A stretch of 64,000 nucleotides of DNA from Nageia nagi (Eukaryota > Pinophyta): contig JBITNC010000001.1 of the NCBI GenBank assembly GCA_050084985.1, forward strand, positions 210,428,001 through 210,492,000, given 5' to 3'. A model generated the notes under the pieces. It searched no databases and was not told where the DNA came from. It worked only from the letters and a program-made list of their open reading frames with translations. Both the position numbers and the translations under genes were made by a program. Shown one piece after another: positions 10,574 through 24,541 of the stretch (position 1 is the first letter of the stretch; each line of letters opens with the position of its first letter).

Positions 10574-13500
10574 TGTAATGAACTACCTAGAAACACTTAT
10601 TAAGACTCAAATAACATCAAGAATTTGAATGTGATTAAGATTTAATTATGTTGTGAGATTAGTAATTTTAAACTATATATGCATTATTTATGTTGATTTG
10701 ATGTTGAATTCAATATTTTATGACACAAGTTATAGGTTTAATCAAGATGGGGAGTTAGGTTAAAGACCCAAGGGACCAAGGGTGAGTTGGTTATGGGAAT
10801 GAATTGGTAAGAGTGAGGAAATGATTGATGTTGATTCATTAAAAAACCCTAATAACCATCATAGATCATATAGATACATGCCACAATTATTAAGAATAAT
10901 AGTTAATTTTGATAATGTATGTATGTGTGTGCACTAATGAACTTGCCTTGCAAGATGAAGGATCACCATTGGTAAAAATGAGTATTTCAAAATTTATTAA
11001 CTATTTTTATATGAGATAAGGAATATTCCACTTATTTTAATTTTAAATGTTTACTTAAGGTTTCTAGTGAAATGGGGTGAAATTTAAAATATATAGTTAA
11101 AAAGGACTATTCTTATGTTGTGGAGGTTACAAAGGTATTTTGGGAGTTATGAAAATAATTTAGATAGTATCCCCATAAACCATGTTTCTTTTTGTTAGGT
11201 GTATGAAACAATTGGACTCAATATGTAGTCTAATATAAAGGATCCAAAATATTAGGTATGATAGCACACTAGCCAAAAAAATTAATTGAGATCCACCATA
11301 AAAAAATAAAATAGATTACCTACACCTTCGACATAAAAGTTATTGAGGTGGACAAATAAACACTTGTTTGGAAATATTATAGCAATCTTGGATATAAATA
11401 AAAAGGGGAACCTTAGGAAAATATACTCATCATATATTCACAAGCTTTAGTTTAGAGTTTCATAAAGAAAAGAAGCTTCCCCTCTCAAGTCCGTGTGCTT
11501 TTTTTTCATTTTAAATATTAATGCTAAAATGCCTAGCTAATATGTGGATTCATCTAGCATGATTTGGTATGTTTGGAAGAAAAGAATGCTTGATGAAGAT
11601 TTGTGAATATAAATGAATGAGGTTAATTATTATAAATAGCAATACACTTATTGAAGAAACATTTTATTTATTTTATTTGATAGTTTTACATGTGAAACTT
11701 TATACCTTTTATCTTTGATAGGGTAAAGTTTATTATATAAAATTCAAATTTATATGGTGGGGAAAGTTTGAGTATAATTTCATATGGCATTTTTATATTT
11801 TTTAATTATTTTATGAGACTAGTATTGAACATCCTTATGCCATGAAAATATCATTAGACCCTATGTTAGCAAAGCATGTGAATCTTTCCCTTTAGTTATA
11901 CACCTCTCTCGTAGGGCTTCCTATAAGAATTTAGGGTGTATTTCATGTTCATGGGAGTCTTTTTTAGAAAATGTTCTAAATTCTCCCCTTTTCTTCCTAC
12001 CACTCTTATAGGCATCCCAGTAAGACCCCAATGTACATTTTGAATACCACAAGATGGCAAGCATCGAGGTAATATTTGTTATGTGCCTATTTTTCCTAAA
12101 ATGTGCTTATAGTGTAACATTAAAAATATAATATTTAGTTTAGTCAAGCATTCAAATGGTATGTAGTTTCATTTCAAATCTAGTTTCCATTTATTTCCAT
12201 CTATAAAGTAGTGTAGCCAAGGGAGGGAGATAATGCTCAAAATTCCATCCACATACATACTTATTCAAATGCTTTAGTGGTTATTTCATCCAAGGATAAT
12301 TTACTCTATGATAAAATTTCTAGTTTCCATGCCTACATATCCCTTTTTGGATATGAAACTAGTGGATTAGTGTTACCTCACTTTTATGCCTAATTTGGGA
12401 AGCCTCTCATGCATTAGGAATACATTTCTTAAACTTATATCAGATGAGCCTCCTTTCTTCACATTTATCATTAATAGTTATGCCTTAAGAAGCATATAAT
12501 GCCTCTAAGTTATATTTTTCTTAATAAATACCATATTTACAAGCCTTAAGAAGTATTGATAGATATGATACATAATTAATACATTGTATTCCCAACAATG
12601 AGTAGCACTAAGGTGATGAGGATGTTGTTACCATATTTCCAAGCCCTAAGAAGACTCACCAAACTTGGAACATAGTTATTATTATGCCTTCTCAATAACG
12701 AATAGTGCTATGATGATATGGACATCATGAAATCTAGTAGTGTCTCTCAAAAAAAGAGTCTTCCTAAAATGTTACTAAGAGATCATTATAATTTCCATGT
12801 CGAAATTCTCTCACATCAATAAGGTACCTTATCATGGTCTACCTTGATAAAGTTGTCTCTTATTAGTATATAAATCATAGGAATGGAGGGAAGCCAAATT
12901 TTAATTAAATATCTTTATTGTATTCTACACCCAACATATAATACCATAGAGAAGTTAATGTTACATTAATTTTTGTATGATGGTGAAATTATTGTTATAA
13001 TAAATTATGTAGAGAAAGAAGATTTTCAAGGTTTAATGAGTTTTAGATGATGAAGTATATTTTAATTAGAATATATAGTATGTTCAAAAATCACTATAAT
13101 ATAATCAAATTATAATGATAATAAATTAATACTTAAGGATGTATTATGAACTTTATAGTATGATGTGGTAATAACATTATTTTGAATAAGGTTCATGTGT
13201 ACCCTATGACCAAGGAAGGGAGGTAATTCTACATAGGACATAAAACCTCTTAAGGTTCATAAAAGGGGTATTAAAAGAATGAGATTTTATGTAGATAAAG
13301 TCATTTGCATCATGTTCACAAACAAAAAAAGGTTGTCCTAATCCTTAAGAGTCAATACCTTTCTTAGTACCCAATCCAATAATCTTTGGATCCTTAGGAG
13401 AAGCATGAAAGATGAAGATGGGAGAATCTACACCTAGAGAATGAAGATATATTGAATAATTTCTAGACTAAGCCTTGACATATCTACCATGTATATATAT

Positions 13501-15985
13501 TCATATAAGATTGTAAGGGAAACCTCTTGTAATTAATAAGTATTAACCTAATTTATTTTACTCTAGTATCATTACATAATAATTTTTATGTGGAATAATA
13601 GTTTGATGATATTTCACCTAGTAACTACATGTAAGTTATTGATATTAATTAAAACATGTATGTGGAATATTCTACCCTATGATATGTTATTATTTGATAT
13701 TATTAAATGGTAAAGTAAGAACTTGAAATATATTTTCATATGAAGATAATTTATGGGTAATGTAAAATAGTATTGATATAAGGGTAAAGGATGATGCTAT
13801 TGGTAAGAATTAAAAAGGAAAATAATCTAATATTACCATTATCAATAATAATTTGAATTATGCACCTATATATATACACAAATGATACTTTAGGAATGCC
13901 TTTTATGTGACTCATTCTATGGGATAATCTTAGTGCCCCTACATGATGTTAGTGCATATAAGGTAAGGAAGTTTTGACCTCATGCTTAGCTTAATAAAAA
14001 AGAACACTCATCTTGCATAGCCATCGGTGAAATTATGATTTTATACTATTATTACAATATGCTCACAAGCTAATATATAACTCATATTTTGTAAAAAGAA
14101 AGGCTCCTTGATACAAAGAGAAATGTTTAGTAATACTACATTCCTATTTAAGTATGGATTAATATTAAGTTGAACCCTATGGATTGATATTATTAATGCT
14201 AAGCACTTGTAAATAGATCATAGAAGAGGACTTAGTATATAGAAAAAATAATAATGGAAGTAAAATTATATTTTTCACTATTAATACTAAGGAAATCCTA
14301 ATGTACCTAAAGAAAAAATAAGTTAAGGATGTAAACCATATTATGAGAATCAAATCAACTAGGAGATATGGTATCTAATATCATAAAGTTATCCTACACT
14401 CTCTATCCAAAAATAGATTAATAACAAATGGGATAATCCCATGAGACCTTAGATTTTGTAAATGGATCAAATGGGATAGCTAAGTTATGATATGATGATA
14501 CATAGATAATGATTGGTAGAAGAAATCTAGTTGATAACCCATAGTAATTGTTACTTACCATTAAGAGGAAAGGGGGGAAAACTTATGACATAATTGGAAC
14601 TAATAATCTAGCAAACATGTTCTTAGGAATATTCATTTCTTATTTTTTAATAGAAATGGAAATGTATTTATATGATAAGGGAACCCTCATATGGCCCAAA
14701 TAAAATTAATAATATTACATGGAACAAATAATGATGGTTGAAGATAAAATTTGGGAATGAACTATGTTAGGAGATAAGTCCTAGAAGGATAGAATCAACT
14801 TCATAAAGATGAAGTAAGAAAGGAACTTATAAATTATCTCAATAATAAATAGATCATTTAATCATTAAGCAATAAAGAAAAAGAAACATGCCTTGAGTAA
14901 AGACCACTTTATGTGGCACTTCCTTGTTAGAATTAGTTGACTTTAATGTCATACCAAGGCATGTTACTATATTCTATCATGTGAGATTCTTATAAAATAC
15001 TATTATATACATAGCACCATATATATAGGACAATTGTAGTGCTTCCTAATATTCTTAGTGATTTTTTGAACAAGCTTGGGTTGAATCTTTCTACATACAT
15101 TATTAAACTATTACTTATTATATGAAGGATGGGTTATTATCCTATATTTAGTTTAAGGTAACACCTAATGCTTGGAACAACATGAAATTTAGAGACCCTA
15201 ATAATTGATTTGGGATCAATTATTTTAATATCAATGAGACATGAGTGGTTTTATTTTATAATCTTGCTTAAAACTTATTATATTATTTAAACCACTTGAG
15301 GGTATTGCTTTCATACCCATGGTTACTAAAGATATGGGCATGGGGATATCATACCCCATTGTGAGCCTAGTTTATAGATATGGATAAGCTAGTGTCTCAT
15401 ATCCTTGATAGGGTATTATATGAGAGTAGAATTTAATAAAACTATAATTACCAAATAAAGGTAATTTAGTATTCATACTACTTACAATTTAGCATATAGG
15501 ATTATAACAACTATTCCATAGGTGATGATGCTTACCCTCTCATAAGGAATATTGGCTAGGATAATCTATCTACTCCTATGAGTCAAAGGGTTATCATTAG
15601 AAGAGGATACTAACCTAATGGATGTGTGTTCTCTTGGGTGATATGGACCTTGAGTAGGAAACTACTACATCATGATAGAAATGTCTATTGCATAATTCAT
15701 GAGCAAAAATGGTGGGGTAACTTATAAGGCATCTCCCAACTAGATGAGCATTATGGAGTGAATACCAAAAGATATTTGATTAGGGTTGGCTAATCTAGAT
15801 TTATCTAACCTTGCCATGTGAGTGCTAACTAGCTAGTAACATCAATATGCTCATACGGATTTCTTATTCCATTCTTAAATCATATGAGTGTTTAAACTAA
15901 TAAAAAAAATTAGTTCTAAAATTTTGATTTTTGTGATGTGGAGAATAGGTGAAAATATTATCAAGAAAGGGGTGGTAGCATTACA
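10574..15985 (+). mobile_element. 5' LTR of the Del/Tekay element
   Basis: The LTR is 5412 bp, from TGTAATGAACTACC to GGTGGTAGCATTACA. It matches the 3' LTR along its full length apart from the CACTA insert and small indels. No coding function was recognised inside it. Many simple C/T differences separate the two copies. Confidence 0.92.
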
Positions 15986-15986
15986 A

Positions 15987-16003
15987 TGGTATTAGATCAT
16001 CAA
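15987..16003 (+). other. Primer binding site, initiator-Met type
   Basis: TGGTATTAGATCATCAA begins one base after the LTR end. It resembles the TGGTATCAGAGC start of plant initiator tRNA-Met binding sites, with C-to-T changes. Confidence 0.75.
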
Positions 16004-16098
16004 GTTCAAACTCTAGGGCCTATGGTCCATGACTCTTTTGCTATAAGAGTTTAGGAAGTCAAGATAAGTATGCTAAAGCCTAATGATAACACCATTTT

Positions 16099-17400
16099 GT
16101 GGAATCAAATTATGAAAATTTCAAGGTGCATAATAAGATCTTTAAAAAACCTACAACAAGTGCTAATAATGGCCTTCCTATGAATTCTAATGCCAAGGAA
16201 AATAGAAGGAATGTTAGGGGTCAAAATGTAAGGAATAGAATAATGAGAAATGCCAATAGAAGGGTTCCTAATAATGAAAATAAGAATTTTGCAAGTCATT
16301 CCACCTAAAATAATGAAGGTGAAGAAGCAATCAAAAGGTTACAAGTGTAGGTGGTATACAAATAAGGGATTATAAATAATTTGCTAAATTAGCAAGTTGA
16401 ACCTCCAAGAGAATAATATGTTCTAGAATAAGCAAAACCTAAAGGGGTGAATAACCAAATTCAAGCTAGAATTCAACAAGAACTTGCATCAAACATTAAG
16501 AAAGCTTAGATCCTAAAATTTAATGGTAAGAAAGAGGGAAAGCAAGTTTAATTAGAGTTAGAAGAAGTAGATACCTACTTCTTGATGAAGAACTTGTCTC
16601 TAAAAACCAAAACTATATGGGCCACCTACAACTTTTAGGATATTACACTAGAGTGGTGGCATGCATACAAGATTGAACATGGGATCTAGTACTTGAAATG
16701 GAAAGAATTTGTTGTATCATTTTGTAAGAGATTCATTCCCTAAATCTACTATGATGGGAAGAATGAAGAATTCTATACCTATAATAAGGAACTATGAGTG
16801 TCCAAAGCTACCATAGAGATTTGTTAGGCTACTCAAATATGTTCTTGAAGATAAGAACCATATGAAGGTTCATATGTTTCTTAATGGGTTATATCCTAAG
16901 ATCAATACTATGGTAAATATCTTGAACCCCAAAATGCTTGAAGATGTATCTAACATAGAAAAAATGGAAAAAAGCAATTTGGGTATCAAGAAGACCTTTA
17001 TCAACTATAGTATTTTAGATGAAAAACATAAGCAAATATATCGAAAGAGTAAAAATGTAGAGCATTAAGCATAGCAAACAAGCAATAAGAAGATTAAGGA
17101 ATATAACCATAGCTATAAGGATGAGAATTTACCTAAATTTGAGAAAATTTCATTTAGAAATAAGAAAAATAAGAAAAAGAACTTTCAAAGGAGAAATCAA
17201 TCATTCTACAAGCAAAATTTTAACCCTAGGAATGGAAGCTAAGGTTCTAGGAACCATAGTCAAAGATTTCCAAACCTAAGAGTAAATCAAAATGCATATA
17301 AGGATAAGTTTTTAGAACAAAAGTAGGTCCTAGAGATGGATATTAAAATTGTGATGGAGCTCACTATGCCAATCAGTTCCCCTTGATGATAGATCAATCC
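16099..17400 (+). pseudogene. gag of the Del/Tekay element, decayed
   Basis: The interior just after the PBS reads as a broken capsid gene. Around 16560-16760 the frame gives EEVDTYFLMKNLSLKTK and LEWWHAYKIEHG, typical of plant Ty3 capsid. About 16862-17068 is open (MKVHMFLNGLYPKIN). Near 17340-17385 a zinc-knuckle remnant reads NCDGAHYANQF, in which two Cys of the CX2CX4HX4C motif are lost. The region between is Asn/Lys-rich. At least a dozen stops, nearly all TAG/TAA at Gln or TGA/TAG at Trp positions, interrupt it. It would package element RNA if intact; it cannot be made now. Confidence 0.85.
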
Positions 17401-20400
17401 AAGGAACATCTAATTTTTATAGCTATTGAATTAGGAAAAAGTAGAGGATAAGCCACACCTCTTGAAATCCTTGGTAAAAATTTTGATAAATATTTTAAGG
17501 ATTTGATATATTATGGTGCTATAGATAGTTTTATTTGAAATTCCTTAGTTAAAGATATGTCAAAGGCACCAAAGTTTTTGGCAAATGGGTGGTAAGTGGA
17601 GTTTGGATCTTAACATAAATACCTTATTAGGTAATGTTTTAAGGATGTTGAAATAGAATTACCCAAGTGATATATTATGTAGGATTTGTATGTGATTCCC
17701 CTTGCCTCTTTTGATATTATTTTAGGTATGGATTGGTTGATGACACATAAAGTTCTAATTGAATTCCTAGAGAGATGGGTAGAATACAAAGATGTATCTC
17801 AAAATTGATATAAGGTGTATAGTGATCAAGGACCTTTTGAGCCTTACTTGATCACAGCTATGTAAGTTAAAAGAAACATAAGAAAAAAGAGATGATTTAT
17901 GTGATGAAGATTAAGGAAGTTGAGCAAGAGGATGAGGTATAATTACTAAATAAGTACCCTATGTTAAGATAATATAAATATGTATTCCCTAAATATCTAC
18001 CAAGATTACTCCCAAAATGAGAATTTGATTTCTTTATAGATTTAGTACTAGGAGAAGAACCTATTTCTAGAACCCTATATAGAATGAATACTATTGAAAT
18101 GCAAGAGTTAAAGGTATAATTGCAAGAATTATTAAAAAAATGGTTGATAAAATCTAGTGTGTCACCATGGGGCACTCTTATGTTGTTTGTGAAAAAGAAA
18201 TATGGAACTTTGAGGTTGTGTATCGATTATAGGATGCTAAATAAGGTCATCATCAAGAATAGGTATCCTTTACCTAGAATTGATTATTTATTTGACCAAC
18301 TCAAGGATGCTAGTATCTTTTAAAATATAGATTTGAGATTGAGATACCATGAATTAAGAATTAAGGGATTAGACACTCATAAAATAGCTTTCAAAATTAG
18401 GTATTGATACTATGAGTTCATGGTATTACCTTTTGGGTTAACAAATGCTCCTAAAATATTCATGAACATATTGAATAGTGTATACTAAGAGTACTTAGAT
18501 AAGTTTGTGCTAGTATTTTTAGATGAAATCCTCATATATTCAAGAAATAAGGAGAATCATGATCATCATTTAAGATTAGCTCTAGAAGCATTGAGAATAA
18601 ATTATTTATATAAAAAATTATCAAAATGTGACTTTTATGTTTCCTAAATTCAGTATCTAGGCCATATTATTTATACAAAAGCAATATCAATTAATCCTAA
18701 GAAAGTGAAAGCAATAATGATCTAACCTACACCAATAAATGTGGTTGAGGTAAGGATTTTCATGGGATTAGCTAGATATTATCAAATATTTTTCAAAAAT
18801 AGCCAATCCCACTAGTAGTATTTAGAAAAAGAATAAGGTGTTCAAATGGATAGAAAAATATGAAAAAGCTTTCACAAATTTAAAAGAAAATCTTACCATA
18901 GTATCGATCCTCACTATCCTTGACACACATGGTGATTTTGTAGCATTATACATGCTTCACTAGAAGGTTTGGGTGGTGTGTTATCATAGAATGGAAACTC
19001 AATAACATTTGAATCTAGAAAAATGAAAGTGCATAAGTTAAATTATGCAACTCATGATATTGAATTGGTGGCTATAGTTCATTCACTCAAGATGTGGAGA
19101 CACTATATTTTGTGTAAGCCTTTCAAACTTGAAATGGATCACCAAAGTTTAATGTATCTATTCACTCAGCTAAATTTAAATGCTAGGAAAAGATGATGGA
19201 TAGAATTCCTAGTTGAATATGATTTTGGTATTGAATACATTAAATTAAAAGAGAACAAGGTGGAAAATACTCTAATTTATAGGCAATATATCAATTCCAT
19301 AATAATAAGTCAATTTGATTTGATTAACTAAGTAAAGCTTTGCAATAAGAAGTCTTGTATTGCAAATCTATCTAGGAATTGATAGGGAAGGGTAACCCAT
19401 CATTCTAATATTTTACTAAAAAAGATGGCATTCTTTATTTTAAGGATATATTACTCATCCCAATGAAGGGAATTTTAATAATTTTGATCATGCAAGAAGC
19501 CCATCATCCCCTATATGTAGCACATCCAAGAGGTACTCAGATGAGAGAAGATCTAAAACATAGATTTTATTAGGATAGTATGAAAAAGGATATAGTAGAA
19601 CTTGTGGCAAGATGTCTTGAATGTAAAAAGTAAAGGTATAATATCAAAATATAGGTATATATTAGTATCGACATGATTTCCCTATGTAGAAATGGAAAGT
19701 AATTTCAATGGATTTTATTATTAGTTTGTTAAAAAACCATATTCCATCACAACTCAATTTTGGTAGTGGTTGATAGATTGATAAAGGTAGCATATTTTAT
19801 ACTTGGTAACACCACTAAGGATGCCCCTAGAGTGGTGAATAAGTTTTCCCATGAAATATTCAAATTGCATGAATTTCCTAAGGTGATTATCTTAGATATG
19901 GATTCTAATTTCACCTTCATCTTTTAGAAATCATTGCACAAGGCATTGGGAATAAAATTAAACATGAGTTTAGCATATCACCTAGAGATAGATGGGTAGA
20001 TTGAATGAGTGAATAAAGTTCTTTAGGAAATTCTTAGAATGTACTACATGGAGTAGAAGACTAAATAGGAGGACTAACTCTACTTAGTCAAATTTTCCTA
20101 TAATAATGGATACCATTCATCTTTGGGAATGGCCCCCTTCAAGGCTCTTTACAAAAGGATATGTAGGAATTCTTTATTTTGGAGAAATCAAGAGGATTAG
20201 GTGATGATCTACCCAAAAATGTTAAAGCAAATAAATTAGTATCTTAAGTTCATTTAATGAAAGCTTAAAGAAGTTATCGATTGATAAAAGAGTTATGTTG
20301 ATCTTAAGAGGACTTCTCAAGAATTTTTTATCAGTGAAAAAAATATTTGTATAAGTCCAACCCATGAAAAGTTCCATAAATTCTACCAAATTTGATCCTT

Positions 20401-20745
20401 GATTTATTGGTCCTTTTTAAATTATCAAGAAAAATAGTCCAATTACCTACAAACTTGCTTTACCACCAAGTTTGTCAAAAATGCATGATGTCATTCATAT
20501 CTCTCTATTGAGAAAGCATGTTACTAACCCCTCTCATGTGTTGGATTTTTCTAATTTATATATGTTGTACCCTTATGATATTTAAGTTCTCCATGTTAGG
20601 ATCCTATCTTTTAGAACTAGGAAATTAAGAAGTCAAGAGATTAATGAATATTTAGTCTAGCAGGACAAGTACTCTAAATCATCTTCCACTTTGGAAGATG
20701 AATCTACAATGAGAAAATAATTTCCTTATTTGTTTGAATGATTAT
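17400..20745 (+). pseudogene. pol of the Del/Tekay element: PR-RT-RH-INT-chromodomain, decayed
   Basis: Protease: a degenerate active site, YYGAIDSFI, near 17515. RT: 18120-18323 is open ([34 protein letters not shown]); PFGLTNAPKIF follows near 18430; and the catalytic box reads FLDE near 18515, not the usual double Asp. RNase H: about 18900-19330 (ESRKMKVHKLNYATHDIEL). Integrase: CLECKK near 19620, VVVDRLIKVAYF near 19765, ILDMDSNF near 19890, NNGYHSSLGMAPFKALYKR near 20110. GPF then LALPPSLSKMHDVIHISLLR lie near 20410-20510. The C-terminus (about 20590-20745) reads like a chromodomain (STLEDESTMRK, then FPYLFE). Stops and frameshifts run throughout. Confidence 0.9.
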
Positions 20746-20806
20746 GTAAAACATTCTTAAAAATTATGGTTTGTATTAAAGAACATAAGGGAATGCATTC
20801 CTTTTT

Positions 20807-20819
20807 AAGGGGCATAGTA
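20807..20819 (+). other. Polypurine tract of the Del/Tekay element
   Basis: AAGGGGCATAGTA lies immediately before the 3' LTR start TGTAATGACCC, in the form usual for plant chromoviruses. Confidence 0.8.
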
Positions 20820-23618
20820 TGTAATGACCCACCCAAAAAAAGTTGTTAAGACTTGAATACCATCAAGAATTTGAATGTGATTAAGATTTAATTATGTTGT
20901 GAGATGAGTAATTTTAAATTATATTGCATTATATGTATCAATTTGATGCTAGCTTCAAGATTTTATAACACAAGTTATAGGTTGACTCAAGATGGGGAGT
21001 TAGGTTAAAGATCTAAGGGACCAACGGTGAGTTGTTTATAGGAATGGATTGGTATGAGTGAGGAAATGATTGGTTTTGATTCATTGATAAATCTTGTTGA
21101 ACATCATATATAATATATATGCATTTCAAAATTATTAAGCATAATAGTTAATTTTGATAATGTATGTATGTTTGTGCACTAATGAACTTATGAGTGAGGA
21201 AATGTTTAGTTTTGATTCACCAGTAAAAATGAGTGTTTAAAAATTTATTAACTATTTTTGTATGAGGCAAGGAATATACCACTTATTTAAATTTTGAATT
21301 TTCACTTAAGGTTTTTAGTGAAATAGGGTGAAATTTAAAAGATATAGTTAAAAAGGACTATTGTAATGTTATGGAGGTTATAAAGGTATTTGGGGAGTTG
21401 TGAAAATAATTGAGATAGTATCCCTATATACCTTGTTTCTTTGTGTTAGGTGTATGAAATAATTGGATTCAATATGTAGTCTAATATAAAGGATCCAAAA
21501 TATTGGGTATGATACTACACTTGCCAATAAAGTTAATTGAGACCCACCACAAGAAAAAAGATTACTTACACCTTCCACATAAAAGTTATTATAGTGCATG
21601 AATAGACATTTGTTTGAAAATATTATAGCAACCTTAGTTATAAATAAATGGGGGAACCTTAGGAAAAGATACATCATCATATATTCACAACCTTTGGTTT
21701 AGAGTTTCATGGAGAAAAGAAGCCTTCCCTCTTAAGTCCAAGTGCTTTCCTTTTTTATATATTTTGGATATTAATGCTAAAATGCCTAGATAATATGTGG
21801 ATTCATATGGTATTATTTCATATATTTTAAAGAAAATAATGCTTGATGAAGATTTATGAATATATATTAATGAGGTTAATTGTTAGAAATTACATTACAC
21901 TTATTAAAGAGAAATTTTATTTATTTTATTTGATAGTTTTACATGTGAAACTTTGTACCTTATATCTTTGAAGGGGGTAAAGTTTATTATATGAAATTCA
22001 AATCTATATGGTGGGGAAAGTTTGAGTACAATTTCATATGGCATGTTTATATTTTATAATTATTTTATAATACTAGTATTGAACATTCTTGCTCCATGGA
22101 AAGATCATGGGAGCCTATGTTATAAAAGTGCATGAATATTTCCCTTTAGTTCTCCACCTCTCTCATAGACCTTATAGTAAGATTTTAGGGTGCATTTCAT
22201 GCTCACTGGAGTCTACTTTAGTAAATTTCTTGAATTCTCCCCTTATCTTCTTACCTCTCTCATAAGCCTCCTAGTAAGATCCCAACATAAATTTTAAATA
22301 CCATGGGATGGAAAGCATTGAGGTAATATTTGTTATATGCTTATTTTTCACATAATGTGCTCATAGTATAACATTGAAAACCTAAAATTTGGTTTAGTCA
22401 AGCTTTCAAATGGTATGTAGCACCATTTCAAGTCTAGTTTCCATTTATTTATGTCTAGGAAGTAGTGTAGCCGAGGAAGGGAGGTAAAAGCTCAAAATCC
22501 CTTCCAAATACAATCCTATTTGAATGCTTTGGTGGTCATTTCATCCAAGGATAGTTTCCTTTATGATAGAATTTCTAGTTTCCATGGTTGTGTAGCCCTT
22601 TATGGATATAAAACTAGTGGATTAGTTGTCACATCACTTATGTGATCAATCTAGGAAGCCTCTCATGCCTTAGGAATACATTTCTTGAACTTCTATCAAA
22701 TGATCCTCTTGTCTCTACATTTCTCCTTAATAGCTATTCCTCAAGAAGCATACAAGACCTTTAAGTTGTATTTTTCTTAATAAATACCATATTTCTAAGC
22801 CTTAAGAAGTATTAATAGATTTTATATGTAGTTCATATGTTTTATTCCAAATAATGAGTAGCATTAAGGTGATGAGGATGTTCTTACCCACATTTCTAAG
22901 ACCCAAGAAGACTTTCTAGACCTGAAACATAGTTAGTGTGATGCATTCTCAATAATAGGTAGTGCTACATTGATATAGATATAATGCAATATATTAGTGT
23001 CTCTAAACAAAGGATTATTCCTAAAATGTTACCAAGAGATCATTGTAATTGACATGTTAGAATTCCCTCACATCAACAAGGTACCTACTCATAGTTTACC
23101 TTGATAAAGCTATCTCTTATTAGTATATAAATCATAGGAATGGAGAGAACCCAAATTTTAATTAAATACCTTTAATAAATTCTACACCCAACATATAATA
23201 TCATAGAGAAGTTAATGTTACATTAATTTTGTATGATGGTGAAATTATTTTTATAATAAATTATATAGAGAAAGAAGCTTCTCAAGGTTTAATGAGATTT
23301 ATATGATGAAGTATCATTTAATTAGAATAGATAGTATGTTCAAACATCACTAGAATATAATCAAATTATGAAATTTATAGTATCATTTAATACTTAAGGA
23401 TGTATTATGAACTTTATAGTGTGATGTGGTAGTAACATTATTTTGAATAAAGTTCATGTGTACCCTATGACCAAGGAAGGGAGGTAGTTCTAAATAGTAT
23501 GTAAAACTTCTTGAGGTTTGTAAAAATGGATATTAAAAGAATGAGATTTCATGTAGTTGCATCATGGTCATAAATAAAAAGGGGTTGTCCTAATCATCAA
23601 GAGTCAACACCTTTCTCA

Positions 23619-24541
23619 CACTACTACAAAAAAAGTGATTTACTTTCTTTTTTGCAACCAAATTCTTTATTGTTTTGTGTTTTTCCAATTTTTCAATGCA
23701 AAAAATGATGCAAATAATAATTCAAAATTTGTGTTGGTTTTTACATCAATTTTTCATTATTTGCATAAAATTTACATCATTTTAAATAATTTACATCAAT
23801 TTTTACATTAATTTCAAAAAAAATATCATATAATCATAAATATTTTAATTATATGTGATTTTAAAAAAAATGGGCTCAAAATGATATCTCAATAAAAAAT
23901 TATGGCCTTTGTAAGTTACATCATTTTTACTAGGTATTTGGGGCAATGACATAGGTCCATTAAACTAGTTCAGAAATGGGGTTACATGTTTAGGTTTTAA
24001 AAATTTATATTTATTATATATTATTTTCCTAAATAATAAAGTAAGTTTTTTAATGTCTACTTCTTTATTAGCCTTTGGAGGAGTTTTCTTTATGAGCTTA
24101 TTCTCTATGGGCTTGTTGTCTTCCTTGCGCACCATAGCTATGATCGAAACTTGAAAACTAAGGAAGAAAAAAATTAGCTAAAGTGTATGAAATGTAAGGA
24201 TTATATGGAGGTTTTGTTTATATATATAGATAGGAGAGGATATTTGGCTATTAGGTAATCACTTTTGGCACTGATTAAGGATGAAATGAATGTGATCTAT
24301 TGATTGGTCAATTCATGAATAGGTAAAATGTGTTTTATATTTTTATTAGTGAAATGCGATGCAAAATTTGTGTAAAAATTTACATCAAAATTTGCATTGA
24401 AATTTTCATTGGAAAAAGTAAAAAAATGGAAAAAAATAAAATGATACATGTCGATGTAGGATGATGCAAATTAACATTAGTTTAAATTTTTCATGTTTAA
24501 AGATGCAAAAAAGGATGCAAATCGGCCTTTTGGTAGTAGTG
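23619..24541. mobile_element. Small CACTA-type (EnSpm-like) DNA transposon
   Basis: The left end is CACTACTACAAAAAAAGTG and the right end, reverse-complemented, is CACTACTACCAAAAGGCCG. CACTA termini define this superfamily. Subterminal regions are full of TTTACATCA, TTTGCATC and GATGCAAA words in both orientations, as in CACTA subterminal repeats. Flanking triplets are TCA and CTA, each one change from the uninserted TTA in the 5' LTR, so the expected 3-bp duplication is not exact. No transposase is present, so the element would be non-autonomous. It is younger than the LTR it occupies. Confidence 0.85.
23965..24135 (-). CDS. Short unrecognised ORF inside the CACTA element
   Basis: An open frame of 56 codons begins with an ATG at 24135 (MVRKEDNKPIENKLIKK) and stops at TAG (23965-23967). 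It is basic and Lys-rich, with TPPKANKEVDIKK in the middle. A TATA-like box, CTATATATATAAAC, lies about 80-95 bases upstream on the same strand. The flanking region is less C-depleted than usual here (GTGCGCAAGGAAG). I do not recognise the protein. It may be a captured host exon or 5' gene end carried by the transposon, or chance; the promoter-like spacing makes capture plausible. Confidence 0.35.
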   Translation of the reverse strand: MVRKEDNKPIENKLIKKTPPKANKEVDIKKLTLLFRKIIYNKYKFLKPKHVTPFLN

